From Bacillota bacterium (GTDB taxonomy: Bacteria > Bacillota > Clostridia > Lachnospirales > Lachnospiraceae): 64,000 bases of DNA. The position numbers were made by a program, and so were the translations under genes. Position 1 is the first letter of the stretch, and every line of letters starts with the position of its first letter. The notes below the pieces were generated by a model that ran no database searches, had not been told where the DNA came from, and was given only the letters and a program-made list of their open reading frames with translations. The stretch spans positions 124,001 to 188,000 of the forward strand of contig JAEZMV010000028.1 in assembly GCA_023414875.1 (NCBI GenBank), given 5' to 3'. Positions 43,902-53,550 of the stretch are shown one piece after another.

Positions 43902-44684
43902 ATGGCAGCGGGTAGTAGGAATGAGATTAAAAATCCGGTACAATCCGCAGAACGGATTTTCGGAGTATTGGAAGCTTTGGCAGAGACGGGGCCAATTGGA
44001 ATCATAGATTTAAGTGCACGATTAGATTTGCATAAGAGTACGGTGCATAGACTGCTTTTATCCTTAACCTGTATGGGATATGTAAAGCAGAATGCTTCGG
44101 GAAAATATGATCTTACCTTTAAACTACTACAATTATCCGAGAAGGTAAGATCCAGATCAGATATTGTTTCTATCGTACATCCACTGATTGCGGAACTTGC
44201 AAATGCGTGCAGAGAAACCGTACATTTTGTTCAAAGAAGAGGAACCGAGGTATTTTATCTTGATAAAGTTGAACCTTTGAATCCTCACGAGAGTGCTATA
44301 CGAATGGCTTCGCAAATAGGTTTGACGAGACCTATGTATTGTTCGGCAGTAGGAAAGGCAATATTGGCTGAAATGAAGGATGAGGAGATAGAATATATCT
44401 GGAATAACAGCGTTATTGAGAAGAAAACAGAGCATACCATAACCACATATATAGAACTGATGAAAGAAATCAACGAAGTTCGAAGAAATGGATTTGCACT
44501 TGATAATGAAGAAAATGAGCTGGGAGTACGCTGTATTGCAGGTTGTGTTCGTGATCTTCAAGGATTCCCCAATCATGCATTTAGTATCTCCGCACCAGCG
44601 GTTCGGATGACGGATGCTAGAGTGAAACAATTAGCAGTCGATATACTAAGAACGAAGGATATGATACAAAAGATACTGGGTTGA
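43902..44684 (+). CDS. IclR-family regulator of hexuronate catabolism (KdgR-like)
   Basis: A 260-residue IclR-family transcription factor. The N-terminal winged helix has SAERIFGVLEALAETGPIGI and the recognition segment LHKSTVHRLLLSLTCMGYV. The effector domain follows (REAVHF-type RETVHFVQRRGTEVFYLDKV, MYCSAVGKAILAEM, GFALDNEENELGVRCIA). ATG 43902 follows GGAGG; an ATG at 43890 overlaps that site. Its divergent position to kdgA and kdgK and the IclR/KdgR-type dyad between them make it their probable repressor or activator, with KDG as a likely ligand by analogy. Confidence 0.88.
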   Translation: MAAGSRNEIKNPVQSAERIFGVLEALAETGPIGIIDLSARLDLHKSTVHRLLLSLTCMGYVKQNASGKYDLTFKLLQLSEKVRSRSDIVSIVHPLIAELANACRETVHFVQRRGTEVFYLDKVEPLNPHESAIRMASQIGLTRPMYCSAVGKAILAEMKDEEIEYIWNNSVIEKKTEHTITTYIELMKEINEVRRNGFALDNEENELGVRCIAGCVRDLQGFPNHAFSISAPAVRMTDARVKQLAVDILRTKDMIQKILG

Positions 44685-44767
44685 TTGGAATAAAATCCAT
44701 TGGAATTTCATTTTAAACTTCTTTCAGGTATTGTAGTGCCGCCGTTGGCGGCGGAATGGAGTAAATT

Positions 44768-45280
44768 ATGTACGATAAAATAACGCAAAAAGACGTTAAG
44801 AGAATGGAAGAAGAGATTGAGTATCGGAAGCTTGTGGTCAGAAAAGAGGCACTCGAGGATGTAAAGACAGCTAGAGCTCACGGAGATTTAAGCGAAAATT
44901 TTGAATATAAGGCTGCAAAGCAGTTTAAGAATCAGAATGAAAGCAGAATAAGATACTTAGAGCGAATGATAAAAACAGCACAGATCATCCCCGAAGATTC
45001 TAATTGTGATGAAGTTGGTTTAAATGACAAGGTTACATTATATTATCCTGACGATGATGAGGAGGAGACCGTAAAGCTTGTAACAACGGTGAGGTCAAAC
45101 TCCTTGAAAGGTAGAATTAGTATTGATTCACCGCTGGGAAAGGCTTTATTACATCATAAAGTCAATGATAAGGTTACAGTTACTGGAAATGCAAACGGCA
45201 AAGATTTTTGCTTTGATACGATTATTAGAAATATTGAGAAGCTGGAAGACAATGGAGAAGATGAACTGAGAAAATATTGA
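44768..45280 (+). CDS. GreA/GreB-family transcription elongation factor
   Basis: A 170-residue protein with an N-terminal antiparallel coiled coil whose tip carries the acidic residues that enter the RNA polymerase secondary channel (ARAHGDLSENFEYKAAK), and a C-terminal FKBP-like domain (SPLGKALLHHKVNDKVTV). It rescues backtracked polymerase by stimulating transcript cleavage. Length and motifs fit GreA. The GTACGATAAA start has a weak upstream GGAATGGAG site. It is followed by its own terminator, so it is probably monocistronic. A GreA paralogue specific to this lineage cannot be excluded. Confidence 0.88.
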   Translation: MYDKITQKDVKRMEEEIEYRKLVVRKEALEDVKTARAHGDLSENFEYKAAKQFKNQNESRIRYLERMIKTAQIIPEDSNCDEVGLNDKVTLYYPDDDEEETVKLVTTVRSNSLKGRISIDSPLGKALLHHKVNDKVTVTGNANGKDFCFDTIIRNIEKLEDNGEDELRKY

Positions 45281-45310
45281 ACGGTTCCCGGTGCTTTTAC
45301 TGGGGCCGTT
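45281..45310 (+). terminator. Terminator after the greA-like gene
   Basis: ACGGTTCCCGGT pairs with ACTGGGGCCGT (one wobble, one bulge) and is followed by TTTTATTATTTT. It begins at the stop codon. Confidence 0.8.
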
Positions 45311-45434
45311 TTATTATTTTAAACATGAATGTAATAGAATTATCCATTGATAAGTGAAGATTAAATAGCTATGATACGATAGTATCTAATACCGGATAAA
45401 TCATAGACTTTTGGAAGTGGACATTTGATAAAAT

Positions 45435-45933
45435 ATGAGAGACTATAAAAAACTAAGATATCAGAAATTAATAGCTTTATTAATACATAATGTTACTGCT
45501 CCCGGTAACAGAATCCTTCTTTTGTTTACACTAGAAGGGATCCTGATTACATTAGTGAATAATTTGGTGGGTAATAACAATAATTTGTTTGCTACAAGAT
45601 TAGGTGCCAGTGATTATGAATTAAGTCTGGTGACAACCCTGCCTCAGATTATCGGTATGCTGGTATTGATACCCGGAGGTATACTTACGGATCGAATGGC
45701 TAACAAACGAGAGCCATCTCAATGTAAAGTATGGGGTTAGATTCGGAATTATCTTTGGAGCTCTGGGACTTTCCAACGCATTAATGCCCTTGGTCGGAGT
45801 TATGATTTATACTCAGTTGGGAGCTACTCTGAAGGCATTGCAAACTACCTTTTGGATCATATTTGGTACGAGAATTATATCCACAAGCCTTTGGTTTTTA
45901 CGCTGGTGGATGCTACGGAAGGAAGCAAAGTAA
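45435..45933 (+). pseudogene. MFS transporter pseudogene
   Basis: The first 100 codons encode the N-terminus of a major facilitator protein (NNNNLFATRLGASDYELSLV, IIGMLVLIPGGILTDRMANK) and end at a TAG at 45738. One frame over, hydrophobic transporter-like sequence resumes (VRFGIIFGALGLSNALMPLVG... RIISTSLWFLRWW) up to a TAA at 45931. A complete MFS protein has about 400 residues, so this is a frameshifted and internally deleted remnant. No good ribosome binding site precedes it. Confidence 0.8.
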
Positions 45934-45981
45934 TATAGGAAGACTAGCCAAACGTTCAAGAGAATACAAACAGTAGTAAAA

Positions 45982-46021
45982 AAGCCAGTGATTTCAAGAA
46001 ACTCTTGAAATACACCGGCTT
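45982..46021. terminator. Terminator downstream of PrcB-like gene
   Basis: AAGCCAGTG-ATTTCAAG pairs with CTTGAAAT..CACCGGCTT (one mismatch). It lies 14 bp beyond the leftward gene's stop. Confidence 0.7.
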
Positions 46022-46035
46022 CTGTTGTCTCAGTA

Positions 46036-47169
46036 TTACTGTTGCAATAGCTCTTTTGCTATCACAGGAGCTACCAGATGAAAGGATCTTGTATCATTGT
46101 CCATTTCAATATTGGCGATTACATTTGTTTCAGAACCATAACTTGTAAAAGTCACAGAATAACCTTCGATTGTTGTTACTTTCAGTATATTTCCGGTTAT
46201 CATTTCTATATATGAGTTTTGGTCAATCGTAGCTTCAGTAAAGGATTTCATAATATCATCCTTTTCGGTTCCGGTCACATCTTTTACTTTTACTTGATCT
46301 AGGCTAAATAGTTCCATTTTTGCTACTGTTGTTGAGTCCAAAGTTATCCACTTTTCTTTTGATGGTGATTTTACATCTATGATTGCTCCATCGATTGTTT
46401 TTATGGTATCGGATTTAATTTTAATTAAAGTAGCAGGATAAGTAATTGCCATGATGACTCTTACATTGTCCCCGGGAGGTGTTACCTTTGCATTAATTGT
46501 TACAGTATCATAAGTGCTGTAAAAGATTTGATCAATACTGATGGTAAAGCCTCCGGTCGGTCTTTCACCTGCACCGATAAGAGCATAGATATATTTACCG
46601 TCTCTGATTGAAGTAATCCCAAGCTTCTGGTTGTTTTCCAGATACCACTTAGCAAGTTTATTATTATCTTGAATGTTTTCAAATATAATTTCTTCATAGA
46701 CTACGTCTTTTGTAAGATTGTCTATGGATAAAACTTTACTTTGGCTGTTCCAGGAAACAACCATTCCCATGCTTTCAAAAACTGCTCTAGCGGGAGTAAA
46801 GACTTTGCCACGAATTCTTTGAATTGGTTTCTTTAATTTAACTGTTTGTGGAATGCCTGAGAAGTCTGCATCTCTATGGATATAAAACTCACTTTTACCC
46901 ACGATAAGCTCAACATGCATCATATCATAATGGATCCAGACAGTTGAATTCTTCTTATTCCATTCAACTTTTCCGCCTAAAGCTTCAGCAGTTTGTCTTA
47001 TAGGTACCATAACGATTCCGTTTGCCATATAGGGTGAGGAATTGTATTTTATTGCTTTACCGTTTGTGGTTACTGTGATATTAGGCTTTGAGCTGCTTGC
47101 GTAAGCAGTCATATTCGTGAACATAGCCATTACTATGAGGAGTGCTATTATTAAATATCTTTTTTTCAT
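46036..47169 (-). CDS. Secreted protein with copper-amine-oxidase-N and PrcB-like domains
   Basis: A 377-residue exported protein with a signal peptide (cleavage near TAYASS). Residues about 30-155 hold a copper-amine-oxidase N-terminal 'stalk' domain in two halves (MVPIRQTAEALGGKVEWNKK; FTPARAVFESMGMVVSWNS), common in Gram-positive surface proteins and unrelated to amine oxidation. A PrcB-like domain follows (GERPTGGFTISIDQI, about 185-260), known from protease-complex subunits. The last 100 residues are unassigned. AGGAG precedes the ATG. A cell-envelope role is likely; the partner is unknown. Confidence 0.8.
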   Translation of the reverse strand: MKKRYLIIALLIVMAMFTNMTAYASSSKPNITVTTNGKAIKYNSSPYMANGIVMVPIRQTAEALGGKVEWNKKNSTVWIHYDMMHVELIVGKSEFYIHRDADFSGIPQTVKLKKPIQRIRGKVFTPARAVFESMGMVVSWNSQSKVLSIDNLTKDVVYEEIIFENIQDNNKLAKWYLENNQKLGITSIRDGKYIYALIGAGERPTGGFTISIDQIFYSTYDTVTINAKVTPPGDNVRVIMAITYPATLIKIKSDTIKTIDGAIIDVKSPSKEKWITLDSTTVAKMELFSLDQVKVKDVTGTEKDDIMKSFTEATIDQNSYIEMITGNILKVTTIEGYSVTFTSYGSETNVIANIEMDNDTRSFHLVAPVIAKELLQQ

Positions 47170-47306
47170 ATCATTTCTCCTTTAGAATTATGATTATCAC
47201 CAATGGTTTCAAACATTAGACGTTAGCAAATACCATATGGTTCCATTCCTATATGAAGTATATGGAAAAACGATATATATCCAATTCAAAAGCAGAAGAG
47301 CACTAT

Positions 47307-48089
47307 CTACTTTGCGGTTACTTTCTTGAACGCACCGGGTGTTAGTCCGGTGTGTTTCTTAAACTGCCGTATAAAATGATAAACCTCATTATATCCAAGA
47401 GAAAGTGCAACATTTTTTACGGACATATCCGTAGAGCTAAGCAGAAGCTTTGCATGAGTAACTTTTGTATTAATTACATCCGTAAAACAGGTAATACCAA
47501 AAGCCCTTTTATACATTACCTGAAAATATGAATTAGACAGATGAGCTTGTTCCGCCATTTCTTCGATGGTCCAGGTTTTTTCAGGGGCTTGTAAAATGCT
47601 GTTCCTCACTGCCAGCAGATCAGAATAGTGAGGAAGAGTTTCATTATTATGCAATAGAGTGTCCCATTGCTCACTTATTTTTATCATTAGCAAAGCGATT
47701 AACAAGTCACATAATTTTGTTAGATATTTTCCGTCGCTGGCGTATTCATACCGGATTTTTTGGAGTATATCCTGAATGATACTATAATTTGATAAAGTAA
47801 TGGGTGTATTCAAAGGAAAGGTCAATTCGGATAAGAAATCAGTTCGGGAATTTGGGGCAAAATGGAGATAGTCATCAATGTATTCGATAGCTGATGGAAA
47901 ATATTTATAGGGTGTATAGGAGTCAATTAATATGGCAGAGGGATGCGTGATGGAATATGCATGATCCTTAATTAGCAGAGTACAAGGGGTTTTAAACACA
48001 ATAAATAATAAATCAATGGTTCCATGAGTGCGATTCATTACAAAATCTTTATGATGAACACACTCAAGTGCGATATGATGCACATGCAT
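47307..48089 (-). CDS. AraC-family transcriptional regulator
   Basis: A 260-residue regulator. Residues 1-150 form a cupin-like effector domain (HHIALECVHHKDFVMNRT). Residues about 160-258 are the double helix-turn-helix AraC domain (TIEEMAEQAHLSNSYFQVMYK; VKNVALSLGYNEVYHFIRQFKKHTGLTPG). It is transcribed divergently from the GH8 and GH3 genes and so is the likely regulator of that operon, probably responding to a xylo-oligosaccharide. That is inference from position. The ATG is preceded by AGGAGGGG. Confidence 0.9.
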   Translation of the reverse strand: MHVHHIALECVHHKDFVMNRTHGTIDLLFIVFKTPCTLLIKDHAYSITHPSAILIDSYTPYKYFPSAIEYIDDYLHFAPNSRTDFLSELTFPLNTPITLSNYSIIQDILQKIRYEYASDGKYLTKLCDLLIALLMIKISEQWDTLLHNNETLPHYSDLLAVRNSILQAPEKTWTIEEMAEQAHLSNSYFQVMYKRAFGITCFTDVINTKVTHAKLLLSSTDMSVKNVALSLGYNEVYHFIRQFKKHTGLTPGAFKKVTAK

Positions 48090-48243
48090 ATGGTCCCCTC
48101 CTTTTTTGGGTTCATTACAAAATTATAGATCAACTAATTGCAATTATATAGCATTGTGATATCACTATCAAGTTCATATTATTAAATCATAGACAAGCTA
48201 CAGTTTTGGCACACTATAAAATCATTGAAATGTGAGGGATAGG

Positions 48244-49371
48244 ATGAAAAACGGAGCATATTATACGAATATTTACCCGAATTTATTTGAAAAGATAGGT
48301 ATTAGTAAGGAGCAGGCAGATGCTAGGATTGAACAGGCATTTCAGACAATATTTTTTGATCCCCAGGAAAGATTTTATCATGAATTTGGAGATCATATGG
48401 GATATATGACTGATACTGGGAATAATGATGTTAGAACTGAGGGTATGAGCTATGGAATGATGATGGCGGTCCAAATGGATAGAAAAGATATCTTTGACAG
48501 ACTATGGCTGTTTTCAAAGACCTACATGTATCAGAGTAGCGGCAAATTTGAAGGTTATTTTGCTTGGTCGGTATCTACGGAGGGAATTAAGAACGCTGAT
48601 GGACCTGCCCCGGACGGAGAAGAATATTATGCGTTGGCGCTGTTTTTCGCAGCCAACAGATGGCAGGAGGCAGAAGCACCCTTTAATTATAGTGAACAAG
48701 CGAGAGAGATATTGCGTCACTGTCTGCATCAAGATGAGATGGTAGAAGGCGGAAGCCCTATGTGGGATAAAAATAATCACTTGATTAAATTTGTTCCCGG
48801 GGTGGATTTTTCAGACCCCTCCTATCATTTGCCTCACTTCTATGAGTTGTTTGCCGAACGAGCTTATGAAGAGGACAGAGCATTCTGGAAAGAAGCTGCC
48901 ATAGAGAGCCGAAAATACATCGATATTAGCTGCCACCCGGTGACCGGTATGGCATCGGAATATGCTGAATACGACGGAACACCGAAACAGTTATTTCATG
49001 ATGGACAATTCTACTCTGATGCATACCGTGTGGCTATGAATATCGGTTTGGATGCTGCATGGTTTCATGAGGATGATAGGCTGGGAATTCATGTTGACCA
49101 TCTTCAGACCTTTTTTGAGGAGAAAGCACGCTTGGGTGAATATGCATGCTATTTACTAGATGGTACCGTCATGGATCGTCCGGCATTACACCCTACTGCA
49201 ATCATAGCAACCTTAGCAGCAGGCTCTTTGGCGACAGAGGGAAAATATTCTGTGAAATGGCTGGAATATTTCTGGAATACACCGCTAAGAACCGGAGACA
49301 GACGTTATTACGATAATTGCTTGTACTTTTTCTGCCTGTTAATGCTGGGTGGCAGATATAAAATTTACTAA
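48244..49371 (+). CDS. GH8 reducing-end xylose-releasing exo-oligoxylanase
   Basis: A 375-residue cytoplasmic GH8 (alpha/alpha)6 enzyme without a signal peptide. The segment NNDVRTEGMSYGMMMAVQMD near residue 60 contains the general-acid glutamate. FVPGVDFSDPSYHLPHFYELF and HDGQFYSDAYRVAMNI are typical of Rex enzymes, which remove xylose from the reducing end of xylo-oligosaccharides. The ATG at 48244 follows GAGGGATAGG; an in-frame GTG at 48232 is part of that site. It is directly upstream of the GH3 gene (12-bp gap) and divergent from the AraC regulator. Together they would convert imported xylo-oligosaccharides to xylose. Confidence 0.9.
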   Translation: MKNGAYYTNIYPNLFEKIGISKEQADARIEQAFQTIFFDPQERFYHEFGDHMGYMTDTGNNDVRTEGMSYGMMMAVQMDRKDIFDRLWLFSKTYMYQSSGKFEGYFAWSVSTEGIKNADGPAPDGEEYYALALFFAANRWQEAEAPFNYSEQAREILRHCLHQDEMVEGGSPMWDKNNHLIKFVPGVDFSDPSYHLPHFYELFAERAYEEDRAFWKEAAIESRKYIDISCHPVTGMASEYAEYDGTPKQLFHDGQFYSDAYRVAMNIGLDAAWFHEDDRLGIHVDHLQTFFEEKARLGEYACYLLDGTVMDRPALHPTAIIATLAAGSLATEGKYSVKWLEYFWNTPLRTGDRRYYDNCLYFFCLLMLGGRYKIY

Positions 49372-49383
49372 AGGATCGAAAGG

Positions 49384-51546
49384 ATGTATGTAAGTATGAT
49401 AAAGGAACAATCTATCGACGAATATAAAAGACGTGCAAAAGATCTAGTAGAGCAGATGACATTGGAGGAAAAGGTATTTCAGATGCTTCATAAAGCACCT
49501 TCCATAGAGCACTTGAAGGTGAAGGCTTATAATTGGTGGAATGAAGGTTTACACGGAGTAGCAAGAGCCGGTATTGCAACTATGTTTCCTCAAGCAATCG
49601 GTTTGGCAGCTGCTTTTGATGAAGAAATGATGGAAACGGTAGGTGATGCTGTCGCTACCGAAGGTCGTGCAAAGTTTAACATGCAGCAGGAGTTTGGGGA
49701 TACGGATATCTATAAAGGCCTAACCTTCTGGGCACCGAATATTAATATTTTCAGGGACCCTCGTTGGGGAAGAGGACATGAGACCTTTGGTGAAGATCCT
49801 TATTTAACCTCAAGGCTCGGTGTTCGCTTTGTCCAGGGAATGCAAGGACACGATGAGAACTACCTTAAGGTGGCTGCCTGTGCAAAGCATTTTGCGGTTC
49901 ACTCAGGCCCGGAGGATCTGCGCCATAGTTTTGATGCAAAGGTATCCCCTCAGGATCTTTGGGAAACATATCTGCCGGCGTTTCAGGCGCTTGTTCAGGA
50001 AGCAAAGGTGGAAGCTGTTATGGGTGCATATAACAGAACAAACGGAGAACCCTGCTGTGGCAGCAAAACCTTATTAAAGGATATTTTAAGAAACACTTGG
50101 GGCTTTGACGGCCATGTTGTCTCTGATTGCTGGGCGATTAAGGACTTCCATGAAAATCATAAAGTAACTGGAGGGCCTGTTGAATCCGTGGCATTAGCCG
50201 TTGAAAACGGATGTGATATTAATTGTGGCAATCTGTTTGTTTATCTTTTGGAAGCTGTAAAACGAGGGTTAATTGAAGAAGAGCAGCTGGATATGGCAGT
50301 AACAAGACTTTTTACCACCAGAATGAAGCTGGGCCTATTTGAGGAAAAAGATAAGGTTCCGTTTAACAAGATACCTTATGAGATAGTTGATTCGAAGGAA
50401 ATGCAGGAGCTAAACCTGTCCGTTGCAAAGAAATGTCTTGTTCTGCTAAAAAATGAGAATAAGCTTCTTCCACTTAATAAATCAAAGATAAAAACCATAG
50501 GTATCATAGGACCGAATGCCAATAGCAGAAAGGCCCTGGAAGGAAACTATGAAGGAACAGCCTCACGATATGTGACGATTTTGGAGGGCTTTCAGGATTA
50601 TCTTGGGGATGAAGTCAGGATACTTACCTCAGAAGGCTGTCATTTACACAAGAATCGTGTTGGTGGCTTGAGTGAAGAAAATGACCGTATCTCAGAGGTA
50701 AAAGGGGTATGTAAGCTAAGTGATGTAGTGATTGCCTGTATGGGACTTGATACCAGTCTAGAAGGAGAAGAGGGTGACGAGGGAAATGAATACGCAAGTG
50801 GTGATAAGCCCCACTTAAGACTCCCCGGCATTCAAGAGGAAGTATTAAAAACAATTCAGGAATGTGGTAAGCCAGTAATACTTGTGACTCTTTCAGGAAG
50901 TGCATTGGCAATCAATTGGGCAGAGGAGAATATTCCGGCTATTATTCAAGGCTGGTACCCGGGTGCTCAGGGCGGACGCGCAATCGCTGAATTAGTATTT
51001 GGAGAATTCGCTCCGGAAGGAAAACTACCGGTGACCTTCTATCGAACTACGGAAGAATTACCGGAGTTTACTGATTACTCCATGAAAAATAGAACCTACC
51101 GCTATATGAAGCAAGAGGCCTTATTCCCGTTTGGTTATGGTCTGTCCTATACAGAGTTTATGTATTCCGATATGAGTTTAAGTAAACAGGAGATAACCTC
51201 AGAGGGTATGGAGTTATCCGTAAAAGTTAAAAATAGAGGCGAATATCCGGGAAGAGAAACCTTGCAGGTATATGTCAAAGCGAACGGTAAAGAGATGCCG
51301 AATGCGCAGCTGAAGGCATTTACCAAGGTGGAACTAAAGCCAGGTGAAGAAAAGCAGGTTAGTATACATTTACCGGTTGAAGCCTTCTCCCTATGCGATG
51401 AAGAAGGAAATAGAAGAGTAGCTCCGGGCAGCTATACTGTATTTGTTGGTGGCTCCCAACCAGATCAGAGAAGTGCTGCTTTAATGGGTAAAAAACCATT
51501 ACAGCTAGAGGTAATTGCAAAGGTTGCATACGAAATAAAAAATTGA
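49384..51546 (+). CDS. GH3 beta-xylosidase/beta-glucosidase
   Basis: A 720-residue cytoplasmic GH3 enzyme with the usual three parts: (beta/alpha)8 barrel (EGLHGVARAGIATMFPQAIG; nucleophile Asp in HVVSDCWAIKDF near residue 245), alpha/beta sandwich (IGIIGPNANSRKALEGNYEG; SLEGEEGDEGNEY) and a C-terminal fibronectin-III-like domain (GYGLSYTEF... GRETLQVYV). The N-terminal form is that of bacterial xylan 1,4-beta-xylosidases. It follows the GH8 gene by 12 bp, so beta-xylosidase is the best call; beta-glucosidase cannot be excluded. The ATG at 49384 or 49396 could be the start. Confidence 0.92.
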   Translation: MYVSMIKEQSIDEYKRRAKDLVEQMTLEEKVFQMLHKAPSIEHLKVKAYNWWNEGLHGVARAGIATMFPQAIGLAAAFDEEMMETVGDAVATEGRAKFNMQQEFGDTDIYKGLTFWAPNINIFRDPRWGRGHETFGEDPYLTSRLGVRFVQGMQGHDENYLKVAACAKHFAVHSGPEDLRHSFDAKVSPQDLWETYLPAFQALVQEAKVEAVMGAYNRTNGEPCCGSKTLLKDILRNTWGFDGHVVSDCWAIKDFHENHKVTGGPVESVALAVENGCDINCGNLFVYLLEAVKRGLIEEEQLDMAVTRLFTTRMKLGLFEEKDKVPFNKIPYEIVDSKEMQELNLSVAKKCLVLLKNENKLLPLNKSKIKTIGIIGPNANSRKALEGNYEGTASRYVTILEGFQDYLGDEVRILTSEGCHLHKNRVGGLSEENDRISEVKGVCKLSDVVIACMGLDTSLEGEEGDEGNEYASGDKPHLRLPGIQEEVLKTIQECGKPVILVTLSGSALAINWAEENIPAIIQGWYPGAQGGRAIAELVFGEFAPEGKLPVTFYRTTEELPEFTDYSMKNRTYRYMKQEALFPFGYGLSYTEFMYSDMSLSKQEITSEGMELSVKVKNRGEYPGRETLQVYVKANGKEMPNAQLKAFTKVELKPGEEKQVSIHLPVEAFSLCDEEGNRRVAPGSYTVFVGGSQPDQRSAALMGKKPLQLEVIAKVAYEIKN

Positions 51547-51656
51547 TTACACATCAAAATGATTGATTTGTAGGCATATGGATGGTTCTTTTATAAAACA
51601 TCTATAAGAGGAGTAATGTGATATTGTTTAGAATAATGAAACTATGAATAACAAAA

Positions 51657-51696
51657 AATAAATCCCTTACGTAAAAAGTTTGGGATTTATTTTTTG
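51657..51696. terminator. Terminator between GH3 and Ig-like protein genes
   Basis: AAATCCC pairs with GGGATTT (longer with the flanking A/T) around a 15-nt loop, followed by a run of T on the plus strand. Convergent genes lie on both sides. Confidence 0.75.
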
Positions 51697-51711
51697 TCCG
51701 TAGATGGTGCT

Positions 51712-52464
51712 TTATTCTATCCGTGAATCATAACTGTATATTTCTTTTTTTGTGGTGTTATTAATAACCTTAATTTTTAAATATCTATCTTCTAAATCTA
51801 CAAGATTGATTGCCTGGTATAAATCACTTAGCATTGTAAAGACAAAGACATAAGTTAAGGCGCTGAGCTCGTCTACTGTACTAAGGTCTGAATAAATGGT
51901 AATTTCGGATAATACCTTATTATATTTAATATCAGTCAGCATAGCTTTATAGGTTGGGTCACTGAGAATTAATTTTATTTGTGGTTCGATTTCACCTTCG
52001 TATTGTTCAATCATACTTCTTCGGTAGGATTCAGGCATTGTTACGGCATAATGAGTATCATCATATACCCTGATACTGATAAACCCCGGATCTTCTATTC
52101 CTTTTATGTACTCTTCAATGGAGATACCGTCAGTAATATAGGCACTGAAGATTACCTCAACATTTTGATCTTTCACCGTTAGGTTACATTTATATTTCTT
52201 CTGGCTAATGGTTGCTGTAATTGTTGTAGTACCTTTGGCAACGGCTGTGATCTTGCCTTTGGAGGATACGGTTGCTACTGATTTTTTGCTTGAAGTCCAC
52301 TTCGGTGTTTTTGTCGTACCGGTTACCTTTAACGTATATTTTTCTCCTACATTGAGAGATAGTTTAGATTTGTTGAGTTTGATGGTGGCAGAGTAAGCTA
52401 CCGATGGACTTGCCAGTACCAGACACATAACCATAACTAACAAAGTTGATACTAATCGTTTCAT
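51712..52464 (-). CDS. Secreted protein with a bacterial Ig-like (Big_2) domain
   Basis: A 250-residue exported protein with a signal peptide (cleavage near VAYSATI). Residues about 27-100 are a Big_2 domain (LNKSKLSLNVGEKYTLKVTG, VATVSSKGKITAVAKGTTTI). The C-terminal 150 residues are an unrecognised alpha/beta region (DPGFISIRVYDDTHYAVTMP). No sortase or SLH anchor is present. AGGAGG precedes the ATG. Monocistronic, function unknown. Confidence 0.8.
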   Translation of the reverse strand: MKRLVSTLLVMVMCLVLASPSVAYSATIKLNKSKLSLNVGEKYTLKVTGTTKTPKWTSSKKSVATVSSKGKITAVAKGTTTITATISQKKYKCNLTVKDQNVEVIFSAYITDGISIEEYIKGIEDPGFISIRVYDDTHYAVTMPESYRRSMIEQYEGEIEPQIKLILSDPTYKAMLTDIKYNKVLSEITIYSDLSTVDELSALTYVFVFTMLSDLYQAINLVDLEDRYLKIKVINNTTKKEIYSYDSRIE

Positions 52465-52715
52465 AGATACCTCCTTTAGAATATAAAGCTTTAAGTTCTA
52501 TTATAATTCAAGAGGAAAATAATGTAAACCTTAATGTGTGATAGATACAATCTCTCTTTGATTCCTCATAAACTATTAATTCTATGATACAATAAAGGAG
52601 ATAGAACTGCAAGAAAGACAATATTAAAGCTGAAGGTGATCTTATATTTAATCAATCCTTCAGCTATTTCGTTATCATGTTTAAAAAGTAATAAATGCTA
52701 TCTAGGTGGTTGACA

Positions 52716-53210
52716 TTACTTACAGGTGTTATATAAGGTACTGAACATGGTTGCATGCTCCTGTTCATCTACCATAGCCATAAAAAAGGTGTCGATGATT
52801 ACCTGGTCCATAGTGTATAACTGAACATCTCGATAAAACTCTACAGCCTCCAGTTCACCAATTAATGCTTTCAAAAGTCCTTCTTTATAGCAGGCATAAC
52901 AGATGGGCTCAATGTGATACTTGGGTGTTTCATCGGTATAATAACAATAAAGCTTACTGAAGGCCTGAAGATGTTCTAATTCATCTCTATAGGCGTGTTC
53001 AATAAAGTCTTTATGGAGTTTATTCGGTGCTTCCTTTAATAATTTACGATAAAATTCAGCTGTTGTAGCTTCGTCCTCAACAGCTTTTTGAATGCAATGA
53101 AGTATTTGCTCAAAAGACTTGGGTCCCAATAAAGGCAGGCTTGGAATTTGTACGTTATTGCAAAGTTTACTCTCACATCCGCAATGATTTGCTTCATGAT
53201 ACTCAAACAT
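52716..53210 (-). CDS. Ferritin-like (rubrerythrin-type) diiron protein
   Basis: A 164-residue four-helix-bundle protein. Two pairs of iron-ligand motifs are visible: EDEATTAEFYRKLL with RDELEHLQAF, and GELEAVEFYRDV with VDEQEHATMF. The N-terminus has a short Cys/His-rich tail (HEANHCGCESKLC) that might bind metal. There is no C-terminal rubredoxin domain. The ATG at 53210 has AAGGAGG at good spacing; an in-frame start at 53258 has none. Related clostridial proteins act in oxidative-stress defence or spore coats; which applies here is open. Confidence 0.82.
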   Translation of the reverse strand: MFEYHEANHCGCESKLCNNVQIPSLPLLGPKSFEQILHCIQKAVEDEATTAEFYRKLLKEAPNKLHKDFIEHAYRDELEHLQAFSKLYCYYTDETPKYHIEPICYACYKEGLLKALIGELEAVEFYRDVQLYTMDQVIIDTFFMAMVDEQEHATMFSTLYNTCK

Positions 53211-53550
53211 AAAAATGGACCTCCTTTTATTATAATAATAAGAAATAATTGAAATCATATATTATATCATATTACAAAATTAAAAAGAAGTTCGTATAAT
53301 ATCACAAAATATCAAAAATAAGTTTATTTTGTCGAGTAAAGCAGATGTTGAAAAGTGTACGCTTTTGCTGGTTTGCGGAGGAAATAGTAAAGCTTCGTAA
53401 TGATTTATAAAGATTGTTATGGAAAAATTCATATATAAAGATTGTTATGAAAAAATTCATATTTATTGTAAAATGGGCTTTTTTCTATTATGATAATAGA
53501 GATACATGTAATATTATACACATGCGAACATACAGAAAGGGCTTGAAATT
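53211..53550. other. Intergenic region upstream of chromate-transporter genes
   Basis: About 340 bp without a gene, between divergent genes. It contains two tandem copies of a 28-bp unit at 53406-53461 that differ by one base. No riboswitch class is recognised. Confidence 0.5.
53406..53461. repeat. Two tandem copies of a 28-bp unit
   Basis: The unit TATAAAGATTGTTATGGAAA plus AATTCATA repeats at 53406-53433 and 53434-53461 with one G/A difference. It lies about 90 bp before the chromate-transporter start. Confidence 0.8.
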
